From assembly GCA_014656495.1 (NCBI GenBank), contig BNCN01000020.1:47940-111939 (forward strand): a DNA stretch of 64,000 nt. The letters run 5' to 3'. Below are positions 1 to 8,469 of this stretch, in pieces. The position numbers were made by a program, and so were the translations under genes. Numbering within the stretch: position 1 is the stretch's first letter; the number at the start of each line of letters is the position of its first letter. The notes beneath the pieces were generated by a model. The model saw nothing but the letters and a program-made list of their open reading frames with translations, ran no database searches and was not told where the DNA came from. Source of the DNA: Comamonas sp. KCTC 72670 (GTDB lineage Bacteria > Myxococcota > Myxococcia > Myxococcales > Myxococcaceae).

Positions 1-190
1 CGGAGTTTCAGCGCCACCGCGAAGAATTTCCGCGAAGCCGCAGGACTCGCGGCACCCACGCGGGACGCGGCACCCGGGAGCAGGCGGACCCCTGGCGGCC
101 TGTCTGCCCTGCCAGCACGTCACAGCCGGGCCGGTGGTTGTCCGTTACCCGGCAAGCCCCACCTTTGATGCGGAAAGGAGGCCAGGCCTC
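1..190. other. Window edge, no gene recognised
   Basis: I see no supportable gene in this stretch. Its last bases carry the ribosome-binding site of the next gene, AAAGGAGG at 174-181. Confidence 0.6.
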
Positions 191-829
191 ATGCTGCGCA
201 AGGCAAGCGGGTGGATGTTGGGCATCGCGGGACTGTCGCTGCTGCTCTGCGGCGGGACTGCGTCGGCACAGGGTACGCGACAGGTCCCCGCCCAGACCGG
301 GCAGGCGGCGGGGCAGGCCCCGTCCACGACGGAGACCGAGAACCTCCAGCGCGAAGTGGACCAGCTCCGCGAAGAGCTGACACAGCTCCGTCAGGAGGTA
401 ACGCAGCTTCGCGGACAGGTCGCGGGCGCGGGTGGCTCCGGCGTGCCACCCGGAACGCGGATGGTGAATCCGCGACAGGACGTGGCGACGCCGCAGCAGG
501 GCACTGGAGGCACGGGCTCGGCGGGTGTCGTCAGTGACGTGCCACCCGCGGGCTCGGATGTGCCCACGTCGCCGGGGACCGCCGTGGTGGATGCCGTCTA
601 CACGGGCGTGGTGCGCTCGGTGGGCGAGAACCAGGTGGCCATCGACCTGGGCGAGGGGCCACCGTTGACACTGCAGGTGGATCCGCGGACGCGCGTGCAG
701 CGAGACGGGCGGAACATCGCGCTGCGCAAGCTGGAGCCGGGGGAGGAGGTCCGCGCGGTGGTGAACCTGTTGGACAACGAGCGGACGCTGGAGATCTCCG
801 TGCTTCCGCCCGATGCGCCCGGGAAGTGA
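191..829 (+). CDS. Secreted or periplasmic coiled-coil protein, unknown function
   Basis: A 212-residue protein. The ATG at 191 was chosen because a strong AAAGGAGG ends ten bases upstream and because the protein then begins with a clear signal peptide: MLRK, a hydrophobic run, and a TASAQG cleavage region near residue 25. A short heptad-type coiled coil follows (repeats of QLREEL and QLRQEV, about residues 47-78), then a Pro/Gly/Thr-rich linker. The C-terminal 80 residues look like a small beta-rich domain (VYTGVVRSVGENQVAIDLGEG). I recognise no enzymatic motif. The N-terminus and linker suggest an exported protein that oligomerises in the periplasm, which is inference. Confidence 0.75.
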   Translation: MLRKASGWMLGIAGLSLLLCGGTASAQGTRQVPAQTGQAAGQAPSTTETENLQREVDQLREELTQLRQEVTQLRGQVAGAGGSGVPPGTRMVNPRQDVATPQQGTGGTGSAGVVSDVPPAGSDVPTSPGTAVVDAVYTGVVRSVGENQVAIDLGEGPPLTLQVDPRTRVQRDGRNIALRKLEPGEEVRAVVNLLDNERTLEISVLPPDAPGK

Positions 830-898
830 GGTCGCGAGCCCACCCACGCTTCGTCAGTCGCACGCCCGATGCTCGTCCCCGAGGGGGAGGTTCCCATC

Positions 899-1120
899 AT
901 GTCTGCTTACGACCGTTACCGTGCTCTCCTCAACAAGCTGCGGCTCGTCCGCGCCCGGCATCCCGAAGGCGATTCACCCGAGGAGGACGGTCTGCTCGAC
1001 GCCATGGATGAAGTCTGGATGGAGATGAGCGAGGGCGAACGCTCCGCCATCGACACCGAACGCGCGCGCGTGTTGGGCGTGCCCGAGTCGCCCGCCGCGG
1101 ACGCGGCGGTTCCTTCCTGA
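899..1120 (+). CDS. Small conserved-type hypothetical protein
   Basis: A 73-residue acidic protein (MSAYDRYRALLNKLRLVR...). The ATG at 899 has GGGGGAGG ending eight bases before it, so I prefer it to an in-frame ATG at 869 that lacks such a site. It has no membrane segment, cysteine pair or known motif, and is predicted mostly helical. It lies 69 bp downstream of the coiled-coil protein on the same strand and may share its transcript. I do not recognise its function. Confidence 0.65.
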   Translation: MSAYDRYRALLNKLRLVRARHPEGDSPEEDGLLDAMDEVWMEMSEGERSAIDTERARVLGVPESPAADAAVPS

Positions 1121-1141
1121 CGCTGGCGCGAGTCCCCCGCG

Positions 1142-1741
1142 TTACTTGCGCACCGGCGGCAGGGATGACGCCGATGAAGACGACCCGGCCCCGGGTTTCA
1201 TCCTCCGGGGACCGGAGCCTCGCTCCCGGGCCCGCAGCACCGCGGTCGAGTAGTCCACCATGGACGCGAGCGACAGCACGCCGATGAGCGCCACCAGAGG
1301 CACCACCGCGGGTGGGAACAGCAGGACGCAGAGCAGGGTCACCAACTGCAACGAGGTGACGGCTTTCCCGAGCATCCGCGCTTTCAGCTCGACGCGCCGC
1401 AGGTTCGGTACCAGGCGAGCGACCAGGAAGCCCACAGTGGTGCCCAGGTCCCGTATCACCAGCAGCAGCACCGCGATTCCGCTGATGAGCCCGTCGAGGT
1501 AGCAGACGACGATGGCCGTCACCATGAAGGCGCGGTCCGCCACCGGGTCGATGAGCGCGCCCAGCCGGGTCGTCAGGCCCCGGTGCCGGGCAATCCAGCC
1601 ATCCAGGAAATCAGTGAAGGCGGCCAGCATCACCAGCCCCGCGCGAATCCACACATTGGGGATGACGACGAACGCGACCGCCAAGGGCAGCCGGGTGAGC
1701 GACAAGGTGTTGAGCAGCGCGAGGCTCGCCTGTCGGCGCAT
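1142..1741 (-). CDS. CDP-alcohol phosphatidyltransferase family protein
   Basis: A 199-residue integral membrane enzyme. The class signature is complete: DFLDGWIAR, eight residues, then GALIDPVAD, that is D-x2-DG-x2-AR-x8-G-x3-D-x3-D, whose aspartates bind metal and catalyse transfer of a phosphatidyl group from CDP-diacylglycerol to an alcohol. Four or five hydrophobic segments surround it. The family includes PgsA (phosphatidylglycerophosphate synthase) and cardiolipin or phosphatidylinositol synthases, and sequence alone does not separate them here. The start is the ATG at 1741 just before the first hydrophobic helix; the upstream ribosome-binding site is poor. The Ser/Pro-rich tail after residue 180 is probably disordered. 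Confidence 0.88.
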   Translation of the reverse strand: MRRQASLALLNTLSLTRLPLAVAFVVIPNVWIRAGLVMLAAFTDFLDGWIARHRGLTTRLGALIDPVADRAFMVTAIVVCYLDGLISGIAVLLLVIRDLGTTVGFLVARLVPNLRRVELKARMLGKAVTSLQLVTLLCVLLFPPAVVPLVALIGVLSLASMVDYSTAVLRARERGSGPRRMKPGAGSSSSASSLPPVRK

Positions 1742-1924
1742 ACGTCTGAAGGTAATGCTCGCCCCTCGACGCGCACGTCTGGTGAACCGCGAGCGTTCAG
1801 CGGCGGAACCGCGCCTGGTGCCTTGGGGAGATTCATCCCGTGAGGGAACCCCGGGGCCGTGAGAAACCTCCAACCAGGGGCTCCACCTGTCGTGCCGCCC
1901 CTTGCTCCGGGAGAGTGTCGTCGC

Positions 1925-2863
1925 GTGTCCACGTTCGTTCGCCTGCTTCGCCCGTTCCTCCCGTCCTGGCCCGTGGAGGGCCGCTCCCGTTCGTGGAAGG
2001 TGTGCTGGCCGCTGCTCCTGCTGGCGGTGGTGTCGCCGGTGCCGGGAGGTGCCACGGAGGACGGCCAGCCCCGGGCGCCCACGAAGGCGGAGCGGGCCCG
2101 CTACACGTGGTTGACGCCTCAGGCCCAGGTGCGCCCGCTGTCCGCCGCGCTGCCGCCGCCAGAGGGCTTCACGCGCGTCGCGGTGACGAAGGACTCCTTC
2201 GGCGCCTGGCTGCGGGGACTTCCGCTGCGGCCCGAGGGCACGCCGGTGCTCAGCCACCAGGGCGCGACGATTCTGACGGGGAGGGACCGGCGGCTGGCGG
2301 CGGTGGCGGAGCTGGACGTGGGCTCGGCCAACCTCCAGCAGTGCGCGGACTCCGTCATCCGCCTCCATGCGGAGTGGCTCTGGTCCGGCAACCAGACGGA
2401 GCGCCTCGCCTACCGCTTCACCAGCGGGCATCTGGCGGCCTGGTCGAAGTACGCGGAAGGCGACCGGGCGCGGGTGTCCGGCTCGAAGGTGACGTGGGTG
2501 CGCAGCGCGGCGCCGGACGCCTCACGCCGCAGCTTCCGTGCGTGGCTGGACCTGGTCTTCACCTACGCGGGCACGCACTCGCTGTCGTCCCTGAAGGCGC
2601 GGCCCGCTCTCTCGGACGTGCGGCCCGGGGACTTCTTCGTGCTGGGCGGCAGTCCCGGCCACGTGGTGCTGGTGCTGGACGTGGCGGCCAACGCGGCGGG
2701 GAAGAAGGTGGCGCTGCTGGGGCAGGGCTTCATGCCCGCGCAGGACTTCCACGTGCTGGCGGCGGAGGGGGACACCGCGCCCTGGTTCCCCCTGGAGGAG
2801 GGCGAGGACGTCGTGACGCCCTTCTGGAAGCCCTTCCCCGGGTCTTCGTTGCGGCGCTTCTGA
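1925..2863 (+). CDS. DUF4846 family exported protein
   Basis: About 312 residues from a GTG at 1925, chosen for GGGAGAG ending ten bases upstream; another in-frame GTG lies at 1859. A hydrophobic signal sequence (VCWPLLLLAVVSPVPGGA) precedes the mature protein. The DUF4846 pattern is recognisable: CADSVIRLHAEWLW, YRFTSG, FTYAGTHSLSS, RPGDFFVLGGSPGHVVLVLDVA, and a late GFMPAQDFHVL followed by PWF. Family members are exported with no established biochemical activity. The conserved GGSPGH could be a ligand-binding loop, which is inference. The gene converges with the desaturase on the other strand. Confidence 0.8.
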   Translation: MSTFVRLLRPFLPSWPVEGRSRSWKVCWPLLLLAVVSPVPGGATEDGQPRAPTKAERARYTWLTPQAQVRPLSAALPPPEGFTRVAVTKDSFGAWLRGLPLRPEGTPVLSHQGATILTGRDRRLAAVAELDVGSANLQQCADSVIRLHAEWLWSGNQTERLAYRFTSGHLAAWSKYAEGDRARVSGSKVTWVRSAAPDASRRSFRAWLDLVFTYAGTHSLSSLKARPALSDVRPGDFFVLGGSPGHVVLVLDVAANAAGKKVALLGQGFMPAQDFHVLAAEGDTAPWFPLEEGEDVVTPFWKPFPGSSLRRF

Positions 2864-2883
2864 GACCGCGGAGCAGGCCGCGC

Positions 2884-2927
2884 CCGCTGTCCTCGGTGGA
2901 GCCCCCCGGCCACACCTGGGACAGCGG
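2884..2927. terminator. Inverted repeat between convergent genes
   Basis: CCGCTGTCC at 2884-2892 pairs perfectly with GGACAGCGG at 2919-2927, with a GC-rich loop of 26 bases. It sits between two converging genes and could serve as a bidirectional terminator. There is no clear T tract. Confidence 0.35.
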
Positions 2928-2965
2928 TCCGCGGCGCCCGGCTCACGCGGCCCGGGGCGCGTCGT

Positions 2966-4015
2966 TCACGAGTGGAGCGGCTGGCCCAGCACGGCCGGCT
3001 GCGACACGGCGGCCGCGGAGGCCTCCGGCTCACGCGTGAGGTGCTGGAACAGGCTGTTCTCCTTGCCCAGGTACGTCTCGAAGCGATTCACCCCGTCCTC
3101 CAGGAGGCCCGTCTTCTCGAGCTCCGCGTGCATGGCGGGCAGGTTGTAGAAGGGCACGGAGGGGAAGGCGTGGTGGGTGAGGTGCAGGTTCACGTTGAGC
3201 GGGGCGATGAAGAAGTTCTCCAGCGCGGTGCCCAGCACGTCGCGCGTCTCGCGCGTCTCGTCGCCGGACGTCGTCTCCTCGATGGGGTGCTCACCCAGGG
3301 CGCGCATCCGGAAGAAGGCCATCATCACCGTCGCCGTCGGCATCACCCACAAGAGCAGCCAGTGCAGCCACGCGCCCGTCGTCACCAGCACGGTGACGAG
3401 CGTGGCCACGTAGAGCCAGTAGCGCAGGTGCTCGCCCGCGGTGATGCGCGGCTGGGCGCCCATGGCCAGGCGGCCCCAGTACGTCCAGGGCATCACCACC
3501 TTGAGGTGGTTGGGGGCGTAGAGGCCCAGCGCGTCCGCCAGGAAGACGGCCGTCGCGCGCAGCGGCGTGCGCGGGAAGTGCCAGGACGCGTCCACCAACT
3601 GCCCGGCCAGGTACGGGTCCTGCGGCGTATTCACATAGCGGTGGTGCAGCATGTGCTCGTGCCGGTAGCCCGCCGTCGTCATGTTCAGCGGGAAGGCGCA
3701 GAGCAGGTCCGCGACCACGTCCGACACCTTGCGGTTGGAGAGGAAGTGGTAGTGCGCCGACTCGTGCATCAGCGCCAGCAGCGCGTGCTGCCGCGTCGCG
3801 ATGACCACGGCCGCCAGCGGCCACGCCCACCAGCGGTCCACCCAGAAGACGAAGGCAAATGCCGCCGCGATGACCGCCCACTGAAGCACCAGCGTCCACA
3901 GCGCCCGCACATTGCTCACCTGGGACAGCTCCCGGGTGACGGCCGCCAGCGCCTTGCGATCAACCCGCTGCGCGAACTGGATGTCTGCCTCATCGACGAC
4001 CACTTGAGCGTACAT
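2966..4015 (-). CDS. Membrane fatty-acid desaturase family protein
   Basis: A 349-residue membrane protein with the three histidine boxes of acyl-lipid desaturases and hydroxylases: HESAH (HxxxH), HEHMLHH (HxxxHH) and, near the C-terminus, HLTHH (HxxHH). Together these hold the di-iron centre. Hydrophobic pairs lie between the boxes as expected. The family inserts double bonds or hydroxyl groups into acyl chains or terpenoid-like lipids at the inner membrane; the substrate cannot be read from sequence. The start is the ATG at 4015 (MYAQVVV), with AGGAG upstream in the correct direction. The P450 gene lies upstream on the same strand, so both could belong to lipid modification, but 290 bp and a hairpin separate them. 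Confidence 0.88.
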   Translation of the reverse strand: MYAQVVVDEADIQFAQRVDRKALAAVTRELSQVSNVRALWTLVLQWAVIAAAFAFVFWVDRWWAWPLAAVVIATRQHALLALMHESAHYHFLSNRKVSDVVADLLCAFPLNMTTAGYRHEHMLHHRYVNTPQDPYLAGQLVDASWHFPRTPLRATAVFLADALGLYAPNHLKVVMPWTYWGRLAMGAQPRITAGEHLRYWLYVATLVTVLVTTGAWLHWLLLWVMPTATVMMAFFRMRALGEHPIEETTSGDETRETRDVLGTALENFFIAPLNVNLHLTHHAFPSVPFYNLPAMHAELEKTGLLEDGVNRFETYLGKENSLFQHLTREPEASAAAVSQPAVLGQPLHS

Positions 4016-4242
4016 GTCGGGGGGCTCCTTCTGTTTTTCTCGGTAGCAGGGTGTTACGGGCCTCTTTCTCGTGAAATCGGTCAGTGTGGCAAGAAAATTC
4101 TTTCTAGAATGCACGTATTCCAGGATGAGCGTGCTTGAAAGGGTCTCTGGAAACCCTGTGTGGGTGTGTTCTGACTTGGAGTTTGGTCTGCGACAGGGTG
4201 TGTGTAGACCCTTCCTGTGGGAATTCGTGTGCTGAAACGCGA

Positions 4243-4276
4243 AGGGCCCGGAGACCGGTGCGGGTCTCCAGGCCCT
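4243..4276 (-). terminator. Hairpin after the P450 gene
   Basis: AGGGCC, one base, GGAGACC (4243-4256) pair with GGTCTCC, one base, GGCCCT (4263-4276), giving a strong 13-bp interrupted stem just past the P450 stop codon. On the minus strand only a short TTT follows. A terminator or an attenuating structure is the simplest reading. Confidence 0.5.
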
Positions 4277-4305
4277 CGCTCACGTCGGGCACGGCTCGAT
4301 GGGGC

Positions 4306-5607
4306 TCAGCGGGGCGTCCACTCCACCTTCAGGTGCTTCATCTGGCGCAGGACGAGGTTCTGCGTGGTGCCGAAGTCCTGCCCGGCGACGAGCTTGGGGT
4401 CGGGCAGCCGGTCCAGGAGGAGGTTGGTGGCGACGTGGAACTGGAGCCTCGCCAGGGGCGCGCCCAGGCAGAAGTGGGTGCCGCGGCCGTAGGTGAGGTG
4501 CTGGGGCACCTTCTCGCGGTCCAGGTCGAGCTTGTTGGAGTGGGGGCACAGGGACTCGTCCCGGCTCCCCGCGGCGTAGAGCAGCAGCAGCCGTGAGCCT
4601 CCGGGAATCTTCACGCCGCCCACCACCACGTCCTCGGTGGCGGTGCGAATCATGGCGTGGGAGACGGAGTCGAAGCGGCTGGACTCCTCGAGGAAGCGGG
4701 GCACCAGGTCGCGGTTGTCGCGCAGCCGCTGCCAGAGGCCGTGCTGGAGGGCCAGCTTCCAGGCGTTGGCCAGCAGGGCGGTGGTGGACTCGTGGCCGGC
4801 GGCCAGCATGGAGCCGCCAATGGCCATGATGAGCTCGTGCAGGGTCAACGCCTCGCCGTTGTCCTCCACGGAGAGCATGTGGCTGGCCAGGTCATCGCGC
4901 GGGTTGCGGCGCCGGTCCTCGATGAGGCGGATGCAATACTGCTGGAACTCGAGGAAGCCCTTCGCCATGTCCACCTGCTTCTCGGGGGGGACGTACTCGA
5001 AGAGGATGCGCTGCCAGTCGGTGCTCCAGCCCTTGATCTTCCAGAAGTCCTCCTGCGGCACCCCCACGGCGCCGAGGATGACGTGGACCGGCAGGGGGTG
5101 CGCGAGCTGCGTCACCAGGTCCGCCTCGCCCGTCGTGTCGAAGCGCTCCACCAGCTCGGTGGCCATCTGCTGGACCAGCGGCGCCAGGCTGGCGACCCGC
5201 TGCGGGGTGAAGCACTGGTTCATCAGCCGCCGCAGGCGGGTGTGCTCGGGCGGGTCCATGCCCAGCAGCACGTGGGCGGTGGGGTAGCCCCGCGCCAGGA
5301 TGGCCCGGGCCTCCTCCGTGAGGTGCGCATGGGTGCCGCTCACGAGCATGTCCCGGTTGGAGAAGCGCGACGGGTCTCTCAGCACCTGGGCGATGTCGTC
5401 GTAACGGCTGATCATCCACATGTTCAGCATGGGGCTGAACGAGACGGGCTCCTCCTTGCGGAGCTGGTCGAAGAAGGGGTGCGGGTTCTCCACGTGGGGG
5501 CCGGCGAAGGGGTTGTACTGGGCTCCCAGGTGAGGACAGCGGCCGCTCGAGGCGGGAGCTGGGGCTCCGGTTTCTTCCTGCTTGGGCACGGACATGGCGT
5601 GACTCAT
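4306..5607 (-). CDS. Cytochrome P450
   Basis: About 433 residues, the usual size for a soluble bacterial P450. The I-helix reads AGHESTT, the K-helix ExxR is EESSR, and the heme loop is YGRGTHFCLG, whose cysteine ligates iron. The protein is a monooxygenase needing ferredoxin and reductase partners, none of which are encoded nearby. The substrate is unknown; bacterial enzymes of this type often act on fatty acids, steroids or polyketides. The start is uncertain: ATG codons at 5607 and 5595 and an in-frame start at 5646 all have weak ribosome-binding sites; I give 5607. The N-terminal 30 residues are low complexity and probably disordered. Confidence 0.93.
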   Translation of the reverse strand: MSHAMSVPKQEETGAPAPASSGRCPHLGAQYNPFAGPHVENPHPFFDQLRKEEPVSFSPMLNMWMISRYDDIAQVLRDPSRFSNRDMLVSGTHAHLTEEARAILARGYPTAHVLLGMDPPEHTRLRRLMNQCFTPQRVASLAPLVQQMATELVERFDTTGEADLVTQLAHPLPVHVILGAVGVPQEDFWKIKGWSTDWQRILFEYVPPEKQVDMAKGFLEFQQYCIRLIEDRRRNPRDDLASHMLSVEDNGEALTLHELIMAIGGSMLAAGHESTTALLANAWKLALQHGLWQRLRDNRDLVPRFLEESSRFDSVSHAMIRTATEDVVVGGVKIPGGSRLLLLYAAGSRDESLCPHSNKLDLDREKVPQHLTYGRGTHFCLGAPLARLQFHVATNLLLDRLPDPKLVAGQDFGTTQNLVLRQMKHLKVEWTPR

Positions 5608-6006
5608 CAGACGCGCGCGGCCCCCCGGCACGCGGCGCGTCTGCATCGGGTGATGGGCAATGGAGGGGGACAGCCCCTCCTGGCGTGGGTCAGGAATGAC
5701 GGGAGCCGGCGAGGAACAACCGGGCAGGAAGAGGCTCCCAAGTCCGCCTATACATCGAATTCACGCTTTTGTGCCAGTTTCAGCGCAATTTTGCATCTTC
5801 ACTGGTTTTCAATCTGAACGTTTGATTCCAGTAAAGGCGGCACGTGTGCCTGGATGTGTGAGGCACTTCACGTTGCGCGGGGGGGCCGAGTCAGTCGCCG
5901 GGTGCGCCTGGAGCGGGCTCGCCGAGGCGGCGGCCAGGAGCTCCAGGGGGAAGGGGTTCAGCTCGGTGGGCCTCGCGGGGCCCACCCGGGGACGCCGTCT
6001 GCGGGC
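5608..6006. other. 399-bp intergenic region with an AT-rich island
   Basis: No gene is supported here. Around 5750-5840 the base composition drops well below the surrounding GC level, as expected for a promoter region of the P450 gene reading leftward. An imperfect inverted pair ACTGG...CCAGT spans about 5801-5832. I could not identify -35/-10 boxes with confidence. Confidence 0.4.
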
Positions 6007-6417
6007 TCAGCCCAGCTTCTTGTGCTTCTGTCGGTGCTGGGCCACCCAGGCGCGGGCCTCGTCGTGGTCCTTCACGAAGGTCGTCTCGAAGCGCGTCTTG
6101 CCGGTGAAGAGCATGCCGAGCGCGATGACCTTGCCGAAGGTCTGCTGCACCACGTCCGCGCCCACGTAGATGCTGCCCTTGAACCAGTCCGCCTTGGCGT
6201 TCTCGGACAGGTAGCGCCGGGGCTCCGCGCCGAGCTGGGACTGGCCGATGTCCGCGATGAGGTAGTAGGGCCCGTACTTCTGGGCAATCTCCCCGTAGGC
6301 CTCCACGGACCGCTTGATTTCATCCAGGTCGATGGGGCCCACGAAGTTGGCCAGCACCACGTCTGGCGCCTCGTAGCGAATCGTGTGCGCGCCGATTTTC
6401 CATTCCAGTTGCTGCAT
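6007..6417 (-). CDS. STAS/SpoIIAA-like domain protein
   Basis: A 136-residue single-domain protein (MQQLEWKIGAHTIRYEAP...) with the alternating pattern of STAS/SpoIIAA-like folds: an N-terminal strand pair, the YYLIADIG strand, a helix with RRYLSENAKADW, then a strand-helix ending in ARAWVAQHRQ. Proteins of this kind act as small regulatory or lipid/ligand-binding modules and have no catalytic residues. A GGAGGGAG lies just upstream of the ATG at 6417. It is a paralogue of the next gene, sharing YYLIADIG, IYVGAD and ARAWVAQHR, so the two arose by tandem duplication. The partner is unknown. Confidence 0.7.
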   Translation of the reverse strand: MQQLEWKIGAHTIRYEAPDVVLANFVGPIDLDEIKRSVEAYGEIAQKYGPYYLIADIGQSQLGAEPRRYLSENAKADWFKGSIYVGADVVQQTFGKVIALGMLFTGKTRFETTFVKDHDEARAWVAQHRQKHKKLG

Positions 6418-6512
6418 GTCACTCCCTCCAGAATCCGAGCGAGCATAACGCCCCTAGACGGAATAGTGCGAGATGCATGAATGTCTAATTGGGCGGGGAA
6501 TTCTTGACCCAG

Positions 6513-6932
6513 CTAGCCTGTCTTGCTGCGAGCGCGACCCCGGTGCTGGGCCACCCAGGCGCGGGCTTCTTCAGGGGTCTTCACGAACACCGTCTCGAAG
6601 GTCGACTTGCCGGTGAAGAGCAGCGCCAGGGCAATGGCCTTGACGAAGGTCTGCATCACGATGTCGGCGCCGACGTAGATGATGGCGTGGTACCAGTCGG
6701 AGCTGGCCTTCTCGGACATGTACCGGCGTCCCGCGGCCTCCAGCGACGAACGGCCGATGTCCGCGATGAGGTAGTACTGGCCCTGTTGCTTGTACGTGTC
6801 TTCGTAGAGGGTGACCGTCTGTTTCACCTCTTCCAGGCTGATGAGCCCGCTGAAGACGGCGACCAGGGTGTCCGGCTCTTCGAAGTGCGCCCGATGGGCG
6901 CCGCACTTCCACTCCCGAGGCTGTTGTTTCAC
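6513..6932 (-). CDS. STAS/SpoIIAA-like domain protein, tandem paralogue
   Basis: A 139-residue protein from a GTG at 6932, supported by AGAGGGGGAG immediately upstream. It aligns end to end with the neighbouring paralogue: FEEPDTLVAVFSG matches YEAPDVVLANFVG, and QYYLIADIGRSSLEAAGRRYMSEKA matches the same region there, with shared IYVGAD, FTGK and ARAWVAQHR. The 95 bp between the genes could hold a separate promoter for the second one. The role is unknown, as for the paralogue; conservation of the predicted STAS core suggests protein-protein or small-ligand binding. Confidence 0.7.
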   Translation of the reverse strand: MKQQPREWKCGAHRAHFEEPDTLVAVFSGLISLEEVKQTVTLYEDTYKQQGQYYLIADIGRSSLEAAGRRYMSEKASSDWYHAIIYVGADIVMQTFVKAIALALLFTGKSTFETVFVKTPEEARAWVAQHRGRARSKTG

Positions 6933-7174
6933 CGCTCCCCCTCTGAGTTGTTCTGGCTTGCGTGAGAATACCGCTCCGGCGGCGTCCAAGCGAATCGTGG
7001 CTCTCCCTCAGTTGTCACGGACTCACACGCCGTGGTTGGCTTTACGGGCTGGCCTTGGATGTCTGGAATGTTTGTTTTCATTCAGGAGTCCCGCCTTTCA
7101 GGGTGTTGACGTGCGGACCTCCGCGGATTCCCGAGGTTGACGCGCGCGGACGCGGCTGGAGTCATGCCGGGCGC

Positions 7175-8455
7175 ATGGGATGCCCTCGCTCCATCGTGTT
7201 CGCCCTGGGCCTCGCCGTGTTGGTGGGCCTGGGCGGCTGCCGGCGCGATGAAGCGGCGGGGGAGGCCGCGGGCCGCACGCGGCTCGTCTTCAAGTATCAG
7301 CCGCTGTGGGGCCCGCCCGAGCCGTTCCGCGAGCTGCTGGCGCGCTTCGAGCGGGAGAACCCGCGGGTGGAGCTCGTCACCGAGGCGCTGCCCAACGCGT
7401 CGGACCTGGCGCACCAGTTCTTCCTCACGTCGCTGGAGGGCGGTGCCCGGGACTTCGACGTGCTGGTGGCGGACGTCGTCTGGGTCCCCGAGTTCGCCCG
7501 CGCGGGGTGGATTGCCGACCTGTCCGAGGACTTCCCGCCCGAGCGCCTGCGCGAGGACTTCTTCCCCGGCCCCGTGGAGGCCGTGGTGGTGGAGGGCCGC
7601 ACGTACGCGGTGCCGTGGTACCTGGACGTGGGCGTGTTGTACTACCGGACGGACCTGGTGCCGCGCGCGCCGCGCACGTACGCGGAGTTGGAGCGCTTCG
7701 CGCGCGAGGCGATGGCGAAGACGCCGGGGCTCCAGGGCTATGTGTGGCAGGGGCGGCAGTACGAGGGGCTGTCCTGCAACGTCTACGAGGCGCTGTGGGG
7801 GCACGGCGGCCGGGCGCTGTCGGCGGATGGGCGGGTGCTGCTGGATGATGCGCCCGCGCGCGAGGCGCTTGCGTACCTGCGAGGGCTGATTGCGCGCGGC
7901 GTGTCACCGGCGACGGTGACGGGGTTCTCGGAGGAGGAGTCCCGGCGCGTGTTCCAGGAGGGCCGCGCGGTGTTCATGCGCAACTGGCCCTATGCGTGGA
8001 GCGAGGCGCAGAAGCCGGACTCGCCCATTCGCGGCAAGGTGGGCATCGCGCCGCTGCCGACGGTGAGCGGCGAGCCGGGCTCCGGGGCGCTGGGCGGGTG
8101 GCAGCTCGCGGTGAACGCGCATGTGTCACCCGAGCGGCGGAAGCTGGCGGCGCGGTTGATTGCGCACCTCACGTCGCCGGAGGCGAACCGGGTGCTGGCG
8201 CTGAACTACGCGCGCAATCCGCCTCGGCCCGCCGTGTATCAGGACCCGCGCCTGCGGGAGGAGGCGCCGTTCATCGCGAGCCTGCTGCCGCTGGTGGAGC
8301 GCGCGAAGCCTCGGCCGGTGACGCCGTACTACAACCTGATTTCGGATGTGCTCCAGAGCGAGTTCTCCGCCGCCGTGGCCGGGCTGCGCACGCCCGAGGC
8401 CGCGCTGAAGCGCGCGCAGCGGCAGGTGGACCATCTGACGGGGGAGGGGCCGTGA
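7175..8455 (+). CDS. ABC transporter substrate-binding lipoprotein (family 1)
   Basis: A 426-residue lipoprotein from the ATG at 7175. A short basic start and a hydrophobic run end in the lipobox LGGC (LAVLVGLGGC), so the mature protein is lipid-anchored. The rest has the two-lobe pattern of family 1 solute-binding proteins (MalE/UgpB type): FDVLVADVVWVPEFARAGWI, YAVPWYLDVGVLYYRTDL, GRAVFMRNWPYAW, GALGGWQLAVNAH. It captures a carbohydrate and delivers it to the two permeases that follow with overlapping or nearly overlapping reading frames. The exact sugar cannot be assigned. Operon order (binding protein, two permeases) is typical of CUT1 importers. Confidence 0.9.
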   Translation: MGCPRSIVFALGLAVLVGLGGCRRDEAAGEAAGRTRLVFKYQPLWGPPEPFRELLARFERENPRVELVTEALPNASDLAHQFFLTSLEGGARDFDVLVADVVWVPEFARAGWIADLSEDFPPERLREDFFPGPVEAVVVEGRTYAVPWYLDVGVLYYRTDLVPRAPRTYAELERFAREAMAKTPGLQGYVWQGRQYEGLSCNVYEALWGHGGRALSADGRVLLDDAPAREALAYLRGLIARGVSPATVTGFSEEESRRVFQEGRAVFMRNWPYAWSEAQKPDSPIRGKVGIAPLPTVSGEPGSGALGGWQLAVNAHVSPERRKLAARLIAHLTSPEANRVLALNYARNPPRPAVYQDPRLREEAPFIASLLPLVERAKPRPVTPYYNLISDVLQSEFSAAVAGLRTPEAALKRAQRQVDHLTGEGP

Positions 8456-8469
8456 GGGGGCGGGGCTCG

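Noticed and set aside
8..847. A 279-residue minus-strand frame over the first gene
   Set aside because: It is Arg/His-rich antisense of a gene that has a good ribosome-binding site and signal peptide on the plus strand.
2972..4138. A 388-residue plus-strand frame antisense to the desaturase
   Set aside because: The minus strand has all three histidine boxes; the plus-strand frame has no motif and biased composition.
4016..4305. Possible small RNA or gene between the desaturase and P450
   Set aside because: The only clear structure is the hairpin at 4243-4276, which is best explained as the P450 terminator.
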